Shown here: one piece after another, positions 38,033 to 46,229 of the stretch | How the letters are laid out: each line of letters opens with the position of its first letter | How positions within the stretch are numbered: position 1 is the stretch's first letter | NCBI RefSeq assembly: GCF_017307055.1 | Contig: NZ_JAFLEQ010000008.1 | Span: 228,965-292,964, forward strand | DNA from: Corynebacterium mendelii | GTDB lineage: Bacteria > Actinomycetota > Actinomycetes > Mycobacteriales > Mycobacteriaceae | Direction of reading: 5' to 3' | DNA length: 64,000 nt | Notes under the pieces: generated by a model | What the model saw: only the letters and a program-made list of their open reading frames with translations | Databases searched by the model: none | What the model was told of the DNA's origin: nothing | Position numbers and translations under genes: made by a program

Positions 38033-38860
38033 ATGATGAAAACAGCTATTCTCGGCGGCGGAAAAATCGGCGAGGCCCTTCTGGCCGGACTGATAGGCGG
38101 GGGCCAGCAGGCCAACACTATCCATGTCACCAACCGTGACAGTGACCGTGGCCGGGAGCTGACGGAGACCTACGGCATCACCCACTTCACCGACAATGCG
38201 GCGGCTGTGGCGGATATGGACGTGGTGTTTGTCTGTGTCAAACCCGCCGACACCGTCCGGGTTCTGCAGGAGGTCTCCGCAACACTGGACACCAACGACT
38301 CCGACACCCTGGTGGTGTCGATGGCCGCCGGAATCCCGATTGCGGCCCTGGAAGATGTGGTCAGCGCCGGAACACCAATCGTGCGGGTCATGCCCAACAC
38401 CCCGATGCTCATCGGGCACGGCATGTCCGCGGTGGCCCGCGGGCGCTTCGTCTCCGACGACCAGCTCGACAAAATCACCGAACTGCTGGAAACCGTCGGG
38501 GATGTCGCCGTGGTCGAGGAATCCAAGATGGATGCGGTGACAGCCATGTCCGGTTCCTCCCCGGCATATCTGTTCCTTGTCGCCGAAGCAATGGTCGACG
38601 CCGGGGTGAACCTGGGTCTTGACCGCCAGTTGGCCGGGGAACTGGTGATCTCCACGCTGGAAGGCGCGGCGGCGATGATGAAAGAATCCGACCAGGAGCC
38701 GGTCGAGCTGAAAAATGATGTCTGCTCCCCGGGCGGCACCACCATCGCCGCGGTGCGCGCCCTGGAGGAAGCGGGCATCAGGGCGGCACTGTTCCGGGCC
38801 ACCCAGGCCTGCGCCCACCGCTCCGCCGAACTGGGCGCACAACTGGCCCCGCCCCGCTGA
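38033..38860 (+). CDS. proC: Pyrroline-5-carboxylate reductase ProC
   Basis: A 275-residue NAD(P)H enzyme for the last step of proline synthesis. The Rossmann motif AILGGGKIGEALLAGLI opens the protein, followed by VFVCVKPAD and RVMPNTPMLIGHGMSA. The C-terminal signature DVCSPGGTTIAAVRALEEAGIRAAL (quoted as one conserved block, Pro and Gly-Gly-Thr-Thr diagnostic) closes the active site, with SGSSPAYLFLVAEA before it. The length is standard. Two adjacent ATG codons (38033 and 38036) could serve as start; no clear Shine-Dalgarno site separates them. It stands alone between the ppx operon and the small HTH gene. Confidence 0.95.
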   Translation: MMKTAILGGGKIGEALLAGLIGGGQQANTIHVTNRDSDRGRELTETYGITHFTDNAAAVADMDVVFVCVKPADTVRVLQEVSATLDTNDSDTLVVSMAAGIPIAALEDVVSAGTPIVRVMPNTPMLIGHGMSAVARGRFVSDDQLDKITELLETVGDVAVVEESKMDAVTAMSGSSPAYLFLVAEAMVDAGVNLGLDRQLAGELVISTLEGAAAMMKESDQEPVELKNDVCSPGGTTIAAVRALEEAGIRAALFRATQACAHRSAELGAQLAPPR

Positions 38861-39115
38861 CCACCGACGGCACTGTTCGGGCGCAACAGTGGATAACGGG
38901 GATGTCCCCACCCCGGGAGTGCGCCCGGAAAAACGGCATCCACCTGCAGAAACAACCGGTTTCCGTCTCCGGTGCGGGGGCTGGACGGGGGACGGATTCG
39001 ACCCCACCGGTCGCATCAGTCACACCGATCACGGTAAGCTTGTTCAAGCACGCGCGTGTTTACTCTGCGGGAGGGGAAGCCTGCAGCGCGAAGCGTGCTG
39101 AAGGGTTAACTGACA

Positions 39116-39307
39116 ATGGCAAACGAAGACCAGGGAACATTTCTTACTGTCGCCGAAGTCGCCGACATTATGCGAGTGTCGAAGATGACGGTGTACCGGC
39201 TGGTTCACTCCGGTGAACTTCCCGCCGTGCGCGTCGGGCGTTCCTTCCGCGTGCATGAAAAAGCGGTGAAAGACTACTTGGACTCGTCCTACTACCAGGT
39301 CGGGTAA
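39116..39307 (+). CDS. Small excisionase-type helix-turn-helix DNA-binding protein
   Basis: A 63-residue protein made almost entirely of a MerR/excisionase-like winged helix: FLTVAEVADIMRVSKMTVYRL is the helix-turn-helix, followed by the wing LPAVRVGRSFRVHEKAVKDYL. It resembles the BldC-like small regulators and the mycobacterial protein encoded between proC and bS22. No integrase or prophage genes adjoin it, so it is more likely a conserved housekeeping regulator than an excisionase. GAAGGG lies about 12 nt before the ATG. Its targets are not known. The 255 nt between proC and this gene hold no other gene. Confidence 0.88.
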   Translation: MANEDQGTFLTVAEVADIMRVSKMTVYRLVHSGELPAVRVGRSFRVHEKAVKDYLDSSYYQVG

Positions 39308-39580
39308 CGCATCCGGAGCCGGCGGCCGCGGCCGCGTCACAGGTGATGCTTTTGGCCGCAGGCGGCTGCGTCGGTATTATGGCTACAATGCACGCCGGTG
39401 ACCAGCCAACGGCACCGGGTGGCCGTATCCTGTGATGCGCCGGGAGGCTCTCCCCGCGCCGCGGCGCCCGTGGCCCTGGCCGTGTATGACGGTCCCCGGT
39501 CAGCAGCCGTGCCGGGAGGATTTCCACGGGCTGCATGGAAGCAAAAAAATTTTTAAGGCAACACGAAGCGAGGACACCCC

Positions 39581-39682
39581 ATGGGTTCAGTGATCAAGAA
39601 GCGCCGCAAGCGCATGTCGAAGAAAAAGCACCGCAAGATGCTGCGCCGCACACGCGTCCAGCGCAGAAAACTCGGTAAGTAA
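39581..39682 (+). CDS. 30S ribosomal protein bS22
   Basis: A 33-residue, extremely basic protein: [19 protein letters not shown], then [14 protein letters not shown]. It is the actinobacterial AURKAIP1/COX24-type small-subunit protein seen in mycobacterial ribosomes (bS22). It contains 12 Arg and 10 Lys or close to that and no acidic residue. GCGAGGA lies about 9 nt before the ATG. A strong intrinsic terminator follows about 100 nt downstream. The position after the small HTH gene is the same as in mycobacteria. The 273 nt before it contain no other gene; TACAAT at 39384-39389 may be part of its promoter. Confidence 0.95.
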   Translation: MGSVIKKRRKRMSKKKHRKMLRRTRVQRRKLGK

Positions 39683-39780
39683 GCTTCCCGGTAGTGTGGT
39701 GACACACCCCCGCCGGCGCGCGCACCGATCATCCTTCACCCCCGGTGGAGTGTGGTCAGGTGCGCGTTGTGCTTGTATCA

Positions 39781-39840
39781 GCCCCCCTGTATCCCCGCCC
39801 GGCCGGAACCGGCCAACGGGCGGGACGGGGGCTATTTTTT
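39781..39840 (+). terminator. Nested intrinsic terminator between bS22 and the SerB-like gene
   Basis: Three collinear stems stack into one long hairpin: GCCCCC (39781-39786) with GGGGGC (39827-39832), CCCGCCC with GGGCGGG, and GGCCGG-AA-CCGGCC at the tip. TATTTTTT (39833-39840) follows on the plus strand. The T-tract lies inside the last codons of the convergent serB-like gene, so those Lys-Lys codons double as the terminator. Confidence 0.85.
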
Positions 39841-40872
39841 CATCCAGGTCAACCCGCCCCAGGTGAAAGCGGCGGTGATCAGTGCCGGAAGCCCGAAGGT
39901 GCGCACCGCTTTGCGCAGGGAGCGGAAATCGCGCACTTCCCAGCCCCGCCGGTCGGCCTCCCGGCGCAGTTTCCGGTCCGGGTTGATCGCCACCGCGGCC
40001 CCGACCATTGACAGCATCGGCACATCGTTGAAGGAATCGGAGTAGGCGGTGCAGCGGGACAAATCCAGCCCTTCGACGGTGGCCAGGGCGGCCACCGCCT
40101 TGGCTTTGCCGGGGCCGTGCAAAATATCGCCGACCAGCCTGCCGGTGAAACGGCCGTCATGGACCTCGGCCACCGTGCCCAGTGCGCCGGTGAACCCGAG
40201 CCGTTTGGCCAGAATCTGGGCCAGATGGACCGGGGTGGCGCTGACCAGCCACACCTGGTGGCCGTCGGCCAAATGCTCTTCGGCGGCCCGGCAGGTGCCC
40301 TCCCAGATTTTGTCGCTGACATTCTCGTCGACGATTTCCTCGCACAGGGCGACCAGCTCGTCGACTTTCCGGCCCTTGATGAATTCCAGCGCCTGGCGGC
40401 GGCCCTCGGCGACATCGGCGGCGTTTTCGGAACCGGTGATACGGAACTTCAGCTGCTTGTAGGCCACCGGGAGGATTTCCGAGAGGGAGAAATACCGTCT
40501 TTTCGCCAGGCCCATGGCAAAGACGATGATCGAGGCCCCCTGGATCAGCGTGTTGTCGACGTCGAAAAAAGCGGCCGCCCCGGCATCGGGTTCCACCCCG
40601 GGAGCCGGGTCGGAGACATGCGGCGCACCGGCGGCCTCCCAGGCGCCGCGCACCGTGTCGATGCCCTGGGTGTAGTCGTCAAGATCAAGATTGAACGCTT
40701 CGGCGACCGCGGCTGCCGCGGCGGCTTCACCGGCCTGCTTCTGGGAATCATCATCCAGGGGCGGCAGGGCGACGTCTTCGAAAAACCGCCTCAAACCGCC
40801 CCTGTTGAGCGTCCAGTTGGCCAGGAAATCCTCCGGCGAGGTGTAGGGGGAATTGTTGCTTGCACGGTCCAC
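39832..40872 (-). CDS. SerB1-like HAD-IB phosphatase
   Basis: A 346-residue HAD phosphatase of the IB subfamily, similar to mycobacterial SerB1. The nucleophile motif is [15 protein letters not shown], with Asp near residue 102. The Ser/Thr motif is [13 protein letters not shown], and the metal-binding motif is [14 protein letters not shown]. About 95 residues of helical sequence precede the catalytic domain, and a hydrophobic stretch near the C-terminus ([19 protein letters not shown]) could anchor it in the membrane. True phosphoserine phosphatase activity is not assured; members may act on phosphatidylglycerol phosphate or other phosphomonoesters. GTG at 40872 is the only plausible start and lacks a strong ribosome site. 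Confidence 0.82.
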   Translation of the reverse strand: MDRASNNSPYTSPEDFLANWTLNRGGLRRFFEDVALPPLDDDSQKQAGEAAAAAAVAEAFNLDLDDYTQGIDTVRGAWEAAGAPHVSDPAPGVEPDAGAAAFFDVDNTLIQGASIIVFAMGLAKRRYFSLSEILPVAYKQLKFRITGSENAADVAEGRRQALEFIKGRKVDELVALCEEIVDENVSDKIWEGTCRAAEEHLADGHQVWLVSATPVHLAQILAKRLGFTGALGTVAEVHDGRFTGRLVGDILHGPGKAKAVAALATVEGLDLSRCTAYSDSFNDVPMLSMVGAAVAINPDRKLRREADRRGWEVRDFRSLRKAVRTFGLPALITAAFTWGGLTWMKK

Positions 40873-41096
40873 GGGGGTAACGCTTCAACCTTCACTCGGG
40901 GTTTGTGGGGGTGCGTTTGTCATGCACCAAGTCCACCTTTTTTTCAAAAAATTCGGTGTCTGTCCAGCCGAGCTTATCGGAAAAAACCGGTGGGCCGAAT
41001 ACGGCGGTCGGCCGGTGGTGCCGGGCGGGGTTGGCCCGCCCGGCCGGTAGGGTTGCAGGAGGAGATGGCAAGACAAAGAAAAAGGGTGTTCACCTA

Positions 41097-41330
41097 GTGA
41101 AGACTGTCGAATTGATCGTGCGTGACGGCTGTGGCTCCTGTGTGCGGGTGGAGCGGGACATCCGCGGTGTGGTGGCCCGGGCGGGATGGGATTTCAAGGT
41201 CATCGACACCGCCGATGATCCGGAGATCGCCGGGGAGTTCGGGGACCGGGTTCCGGTGGTGCTCGTCGACGGTGAGGAGTTCGCCTGCTGGGAGTGCGAT
41301 CCGGATGAGTTAGCCCATGCTTTGTTGTGA
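41097..41330 (+). CDS. Glutaredoxin-like protein with CGSC motif
   Basis: A 77-residue thioredoxin-fold protein of the glutaredoxin-like (DUF836) family: ELIVRDGCGSCVRVERDI holds the CxxC active site at about residues 13-16, and DRVPVVLVDGEEF holds the cis-proline. It stands directly upstream of hemA, as in related genomes. GTG at 41097 is the likely start because homology begins there. It overlaps by one base the stop of a ten-codon ORF that starts at 41065 behind AGGAGG, so translation may be coupled to that leader ORF. Its redox partner is unknown; mycothiol-linked reduction is plausible given mshA. Confidence 0.82.
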   Translation: MKTVELIVRDGCGSCVRVERDIRGVVARAGWDFKVIDTADDPEIAGEFGDRVPVVLVDGEEFACWECDPDELAHALL

Positions 41331-41508
41331 CCGGTGGGTGGGGGAGATAAGTTTGTAAGCACTGTGATTGATTGCTGGCATCATACTTTTGGTTGATCAC
41401 GGGCTGATTGAAGGTTGGTGGCGGGTGGTGTCCGTCACCGATGAATAAAACACCGGCAACCCCGCCCCCGGCGGAGAACCAGACGAAAGGCGAGGCGAAG
41501 GTAACCGC

Positions 41509-43014
41509 ATGAGTGTGCTCATTGTGGGGATGTCCCACCGTTCGGCCCCGGTGACCGTGCTGGAAAAAACCACCATGGATGTTTCCCGCCGCGCCGAGGC
41601 CTGCCGGATGCTGGTGGGCAAAGCCTCCGTTGACGAAGCGATGGTGGTCTCCACCTGCAACCGCGTCGAGGTCTATGCGGTCACCAGCTCCTTCCACACC
41701 GGTGTCACCGACATTGTGGAGGTGCTGGTCTCGCTGTCCGGGGTGGATGCGACCACCCTGCGCTCCCATCTGTATGTCCGCTACGCCGATGCCGCCGCCG
41801 AGCACCTGTTCGCCGTGGCCGCCGGAATGGATTCCATGGTTGTCGGCGAGCAGCAGATCATCGGCCAGGTGCGTGCCGCCTACCAGCAGGCCCACGAGCT
41901 GGGGACAGCCGGAAAATCCCTGCATCTGCTGGCCCAGTGCGCCCTGCACACCGGCAAACGGGTGCACAGCGAAACCGCCATCGACGATGAGGGTGCGTCC
42001 ATGGTCTCGTTTGCTTTCGACCAGGCCTGCCGTGTGACCGGCTGGTCGGGGCATAACCCGCTTGAAGGTAAAACAGCTGTGGTGCTGGGGGCCGGGGCGA
42101 TGGCGTCGCTGGCCGCCACCCACCTGGGGCGGCTGGGCGTGGGATCGCTGGTGCTGGCCAACCGGACCCGCGCCCGGGCCGACACCCTCGCCGAGCATTC
42201 CCGGCAGGCCGGGGTGCCTGCAACCGTTGTCGACTGGGGCAGCCGGGCCGCCGCGTTCCGCGATGCGGATCTGATTGTGTCGGCCTGCGGGGCGGGAATG
42301 TTTACCGTCGCCGCCGCCGATGTGCCGCTGCGCCGCGGCGCGGACAAGCCGCTGGTGTGCATCGATTTGTCGATGCCCCGCGATATCGATGATTCGGTGG
42401 CCGCCCGGCCCGGCATTGAGGTCGTCAATATTGAGTACCTGCACGCCACCCGCACCGACCCGACCGCCGACAGCCAGAAAAAAGCCCTCGCCATCCTGGC
42501 GGAGGAACTGGGCGCCTACTCGTCCGCGCAGCGGGTGCGCGATGTGGTTCCGGCGGTCTCCGCGCTGCGCCGTCACGCCGCTGAACTGGTTGATTCCGAA
42601 CTTGCCCGGCTGGACAAGAAAACCCCCTCGCTCACCCCCGCCGAGCGCGCGGAGGTCGAACGCACCGTCAACCGCATTGTCGACAAGCTGCTGCACCAGC
42701 CGACCGTCCGGGTCAAGGAACTGGCCGCCCATTCCGGGTCGGTGAGCTACAAATCGGCCCTGCAGGAACTGTTCGGACTGGCGGAACGCCGCGCCCACAA
42801 CAGCGACAACCTCATCCACATCGACCCGGCCAGCCTGCTGCACTCAGGTGGCGGCCGTGCCGGCCGCAGTGTCAGCCTCACCGGTGCGGTGGCCCAGGCG
42901 GAAGCCCATGAACTGGCCGATATGGCCAACCGGGGCCGTACCGTCAACCAGCAGCACCGGCATACCGTCACCGCCCACCGGATCAATCCCCGGGCGGCGG
43001 GCCAGGGCCGCTAG
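41509..43014 (+). CDS. hemA: Glutamyl-tRNA reductase HemA
   Basis: The first enzyme of the C5 pathway: it reduces glutamyl-tRNA to glutamate-1-semialdehyde with NADPH. The N-terminal catalytic domain has VGMSHRSAPV and VVSTCNRVEVY with the nucleophile Cys50. GMDSMVVGEQQIIGQVR follows, then the NADPH domain with AVVLGAGAMASLAATHLGR. The long C-terminal helix forms the dimer. At 501 residues it is longer than average; the last 75 residues (SLLHSGGGRAGRSVSL onward) are an actinobacterial-type extension. GAAGG lies 7-11 nt before the ATG. It heads the haem cluster, with hemC 83 nt downstream. Confidence 0.96.
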   Translation: MSVLIVGMSHRSAPVTVLEKTTMDVSRRAEACRMLVGKASVDEAMVVSTCNRVEVYAVTSSFHTGVTDIVEVLVSLSGVDATTLRSHLYVRYADAAAEHLFAVAAGMDSMVVGEQQIIGQVRAAYQQAHELGTAGKSLHLLAQCALHTGKRVHSETAIDDEGASMVSFAFDQACRVTGWSGHNPLEGKTAVVLGAGAMASLAATHLGRLGVGSLVLANRTRARADTLAEHSRQAGVPATVVDWGSRAAAFRDADLIVSACGAGMFTVAAADVPLRRGADKPLVCIDLSMPRDIDDSVAARPGIEVVNIEYLHATRTDPTADSQKKALAILAEELGAYSSAQRVRDVVPAVSALRRHAAELVDSELARLDKKTPSLTPAERAEVERTVNRIVDKLLHQPTVRVKELAAHSGSVSYKSALQELFGLAERRAHNSDNLIHIDPASLLHSGGGRAGRSVSLTGAVAQAEAHELADMANRGRTVNQQHRHTVTAHRINPRAAGQGR

Positions 43015-43097
43015 CCCGGGCGTGCGGGCCCGGCCCGCGGCGGTGGGTGGTGTGTTTCGTCCGTGTCCTCTTTTTCCCTAGTGATTGCGATAACCCG

Positions 43098-44048
43098 ATG
43101 AACAGTGTTCCCGCCGATGATCCCTGCGCCACCGCCCCCGATCTTCACGCCCCCGCCATCCGGGTCGGCACCCGGGGGTCGGTGCTGGCGATGGCCCAGA
43201 CGTCGACGGTGATCGCCGGCCTTTCCGCCGCCGGGGCGGGGGCGATCCGCCCCCGGGTGGTGACCACCCCGGGGGATGTCAACCATGATCCGGTGCACCG
43301 CATCGGGGTGGGGGTGTTCACCCAGGCTCTGCGGGAGGCCATGGCCGACGGCACCGTCGACTGTGCGGTGCATTCGTACAAGGATTTGCCCTCCGCGGCT
43401 GATCCCCGCTTCCATCTGGTGGTGCCGGTGCGCGCCCCGCGCCATGACGCCCTGGTCGCCCGCGACGGGATGGGGCTTGCCGATCTGCCCCGCGGGGCAC
43501 GTGTGGGGACCTCCGCGCCGCGGCGGGTCAACCAGCTGCGGAAACTGCGCCCCGACCTGGATGTCCGTCCGCTGCGGGGCAATATCGACACCCGGATCGG
43601 GAAAGTCACCGGCGGGGAGCTTGATGCGGTGGTGCTGGCCTATGCCGGTCTGCTGCGCGGCGGGCGGGCACACACCGCCACCCACATCTTCACACCCGAC
43701 GAACTCACCCCCGCTCCCGCCCAGGGGGCGCTGGCTGTCGAATGCCGGGCTGATGACCACGTGTTGACCGGGGTGCTGGACCGCCTGGCCGACCAGTGCG
43801 CCACCGTGGAAACCCGGGCCGAGCGCGCGGTGCTGGCCCGGCTGGGTGCCGGATGCACTTCCCCGGTTGCGGCCTGCGCCTTTGCCGATACCGCCCGTGG
43901 CAGCCTGCTGCTGTGCGCGGCGGTGACCGGGCCTGACGGGGCCGGTGAAGCGCGGGTGAAACTGACCGGCACCACCGCTGATCCGGAAGGGCTGGCGGGC
44001 CTGGTGGCCGAGGAGCTGCGGGCGGCCGGGTGCGGGCAGTGGCTGTGA
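43098..44048 (+). CDS. hemC: Porphobilinogen deaminase HemC
   Basis: A 316-residue enzyme that polymerises four porphobilinogen units into hydroxymethylbilane. The N-terminal RVGTRGSVLAMAQT and the VHSYKDLPSAADPRF motif with the catalytic Asp are present. RRVNQLRKLRPDLDVRPLRGNIDTR (Arg-rich substrate loop) follows, and Cys253 in RLGAGCTSPVAA carries the dipyrromethane cofactor. ATG at 43098 starts homology; an in-frame ATG at 43047 would add 17 unlikely residues. No Shine-Dalgarno site is visible at either. A terminator lies between this gene and hemD. Confidence 0.94.
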   Translation: MNSVPADDPCATAPDLHAPAIRVGTRGSVLAMAQTSTVIAGLSAAGAGAIRPRVVTTPGDVNHDPVHRIGVGVFTQALREAMADGTVDCAVHSYKDLPSAADPRFHLVVPVRAPRHDALVARDGMGLADLPRGARVGTSAPRRVNQLRKLRPDLDVRPLRGNIDTRIGKVTGGELDAVVLAYAGLLRGGRAHTATHIFTPDELTPAPAQGALAVECRADDHVLTGVLDRLADQCATVETRAERAVLARLGAGCTSPVAACAFADTARGSLLLCAAVTGPDGAGEARVKLTGTTADPEGLAGLVAEELRAAGCGQWL

Positions 44049-44363
44049 CAACCACCGGCAGATTCCACCCGCTTCGGCGGCGGCGATTTTCTTTGCCCCC
44101 CTCGGTGCTTTATCGTTGACCTAGCACACAGCGACCGCGCACCCGCAACCCGGGTGCGTTTTTGGCACCGGTTGCCGCGGGGGAGGATCCTTGTCGTCCC
44201 CCGGCTGCGTGCGGCAGGCACCAACCGGGCCGTCGGCCGGTCAACGGGGTGTTTTTTCCGTCCAGGCCCGGGCTGTTTAGTTTGCTCGCCGCTTACGTTC
44301 ACCCCCGCCACCGTCACGCCGGTTGTACCGACAATCCAAGCGTAGAAAGCTTCGAGAAGACAT
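44049..44363 (+). promoter_or_regulatory. hemC-hemD intergenic region with terminator and likely hemD promoter
   Basis: This 315-nt gap contains an intrinsic terminator at 44138-44163, listed separately, and no gene. Downstream of it GAGAAG lies 5 nt before the hemD ATG. The gap suggests that hemD and the following genes are read mainly from their own promoter, but I cannot place that promoter with confidence. Confidence 0.5.
44138..44163 (+). terminator. Intrinsic terminator between hemC and hemD
   Basis: CGCACCCG (44138-44145) and CGGGTGCG (44151-44158) form a perfect 8-bp stem with loop CAACC, followed directly by TTTTT. This is the textbook form. It stands 90 nt after hemC and 200 nt before hemD, so it either ends the hemA-hemC transcript or works as an attenuator. 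Confidence 0.8.
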
Positions 44364-46067
44364 ATGACCACCGCCCGCCAGGCCACGACAGTGCCCACCC
44401 CGCCGCCGGGAACAGTCATCTTCGTCGGCGCCGGCCCCGGCAACCCGGAATTGATCACGGTCCGCGCCCGCGAGGTGCTGGCGCATACCGCCATCGCGGT
44501 CACCGACCCGAAGGTTCACCCGGGGGTGGTTGATCTTGTCGCCAGTGATCTGGCCGTCCCCCAGGCCACCATCGACCGGGCGGAAGCCGACTACGCGCAG
44601 CTGTGCGAGAAAGCCAAACAGGACGGTGCCCGGCGCAAACCGCCGCGGCCGCCGCTGCCCACCGCCGCCGATATCCGCCCGGTTGACGCCGACGCCGATC
44701 CCGCCCACGTCGCCGAGACACTCAAACAGGCTGTCGCCGACGGCAATGACGCCATCCGCCTGGTCACCGGCAACCCCCTCAACAGCGACCGGGTGCTGGC
44801 CGAAATCGATGCCGTCGCCCAAGCAGGCATCGACTTCCAGGTGGTTCCCGGTATGCCGGTCCCGGCCACCGTCCCGGCGTTCGCCGGCATCGCCCTGGGG
44901 TCGACCTACACCGAAACCGACATCACCAGCGGCACCGTCGACTGGGACCAGCTCTCCCGTGCCCCGCACCCGCTGGTGCTCCTGGCCACCTGCGAGCAGC
45001 TGCCCGAGATTTCGGCGAAACTGACCGAGCGCGGCCTGGCGGCCACCACACCGGTGTCGGTGACCGTCAACGGCACCACCCGCCTGCAGCGCACCTACGA
45101 CCTGACGCTGGGTACGGTGGGCAAACTGGATGCCGATCTGCCCGGCTCCCTGGTGGTGGCCGTCGGGTTGAGCATGGATGACCGCACCAAATACTCGTGG
45201 TGGGAAAACCGGGCCCTCTACGGGTGGCGGGTGCTGGTTCCGCGGGCGAAAAAACAGGCCGCACCCATGTCGACCAGGCTGATCACCCACGGCGCGATCC
45301 CGCAGGAAGTGCCGACGATCTCGGTCGAACCGCCGCGCAATCCCGCGCAGATGGAACGCGCCGTCAAAGGCATTGTCGAGGGCCGCTACCAGTGGATCGT
45401 GCTCACTTCGGTCAACGCGGTCAAAGCCCTGTGGGACAAAATGGCCGACTTCGGTCTGGATGCCCGCGATTTCGCCGGGGTGCGCATCGCCGCGGTGGGG
45501 CACAAAACAGCCGCCGAAATCCGGCAGCTGGGAATCTCCCCGGAACTGACCCCGAAACCGAACCAGCAAAACGCCCACGGGCTGGTGGAGGTGTTCCCCG
45601 ACTACGACGAGGATCTGGATCCGGTCGGCCGGGTGTTGCTTCCCCGCGCCGACATCGCCGGCGACACCCTGGTGGAGGGCCTGCAGGAGCTGGGCTGGGA
45701 AGTCGACGACATCACCGCCTACCGGACAGTCCGGGCCGCCCCGCCGGCCGCCGAAATCCGGGAAATGATCAAATCCGGTGGTTTCGACGCGGTGTGCTTC
45801 ACCTCCCCGTCGACGGTGAAAAACCTGGTCGGTATCGCCGGTAAACCCCACCAGCGCACCATCATCTCCTGTATCGGCCCCACCACCGCCGACGCGGCCA
45901 AGGAACTGGGCCTGCGGGTGGATGTGGTGCCGGACACCGCCGGGGTCGCCGAACTGGTGGACGCGTTGGCCGACCATGTCGCCCAGCTGCGGGCCGCCGG
46001 GCAGCTGCCGCCGCCGAAAAAGAAACGCCGCGCCCGCCGCAGCGGCGGCGCCGACAAAAAATCCTGA
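44364..46067 (+). CDS. hemD: Uroporphyrinogen-III synthase fused to a tetrapyrrole-methylase-like domain
   Basis: A 567-residue fusion typical of mycobacteria and corynebacteria (often labelled hemD/cysG). Residues about 16-270 form a tetrapyrrole methylase domain: VIFVGAGPGNPELITVRARE at the N-terminus, RLVTGNPLNSDRVLAEI, and FQVVPGMPVPATVPAFAGI. Residues about 285-545 are uroporphyrinogen-III synthase (HemD): VLTSVNAVKALWDKM, AAVGHKTAAEIRQLGI, GFDAVCFTSPSTVKNLVGIAG and ISCIGPTTADAAKELGL (shown in parts). The methylase GGDPF-type loop of SUMT reads TGNPL, so methylase activity for sirohaem is uncertain. The C-terminal tail is basic (PPPKKKRRARRSGG). Confidence 0.92.
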   Translation: MTTARQATTVPTPPPGTVIFVGAGPGNPELITVRAREVLAHTAIAVTDPKVHPGVVDLVASDLAVPQATIDRAEADYAQLCEKAKQDGARRKPPRPPLPTAADIRPVDADADPAHVAETLKQAVADGNDAIRLVTGNPLNSDRVLAEIDAVAQAGIDFQVVPGMPVPATVPAFAGIALGSTYTETDITSGTVDWDQLSRAPHPLVLLATCEQLPEISAKLTERGLAATTPVSVTVNGTTRLQRTYDLTLGTVGKLDADLPGSLVVAVGLSMDDRTKYSWWENRALYGWRVLVPRAKKQAAPMSTRLITHGAIPQEVPTISVEPPRNPAQMERAVKGIVEGRYQWIVLTSVNAVKALWDKMADFGLDARDFAGVRIAAVGHKTAAEIRQLGISPELTPKPNQQNAHGLVEVFPDYDEDLDPVGRVLLPRADIAGDTLVEGLQELGWEVDDITAYRTVRAAPPAAEIREMIKSGGFDAVCFTSPSTVKNLVGIAGKPHQRTIISCIGPTTADAAKELGLRVDVVPDTAGVAELVDALADHVAQLRAAGQLPPPKKKRRARRSGGADKKS

Positions 46068-46229
46068 CGCCCCCGCTGTCCCCGGCCGGACTGCTGCCGC
46101 CCGCGCCGGGGGAGGGGGATGAAAAAACCTCCCGCGGCGGGTAGAAAAGGGTCCGGCCGGAAAAAACAGTCTCCGGCCACCGGTGCACCCGGTCCAGAAA
46201 AGATGAACAGGGGCGTAAAAGAAAAGATT

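Noticed and set aside
39116-39307. Prophage excisionase
   Set aside because: The fold fits, but no integrase or phage gene lies nearby, and the same small gene occupies this place between proC and bS22 in mycobacteria.
41200-42843. A 547-codon minus-strand frame opposite hemA
   Set aside because: Shadow of hemA; Gly/His-rich, no family resemblance.
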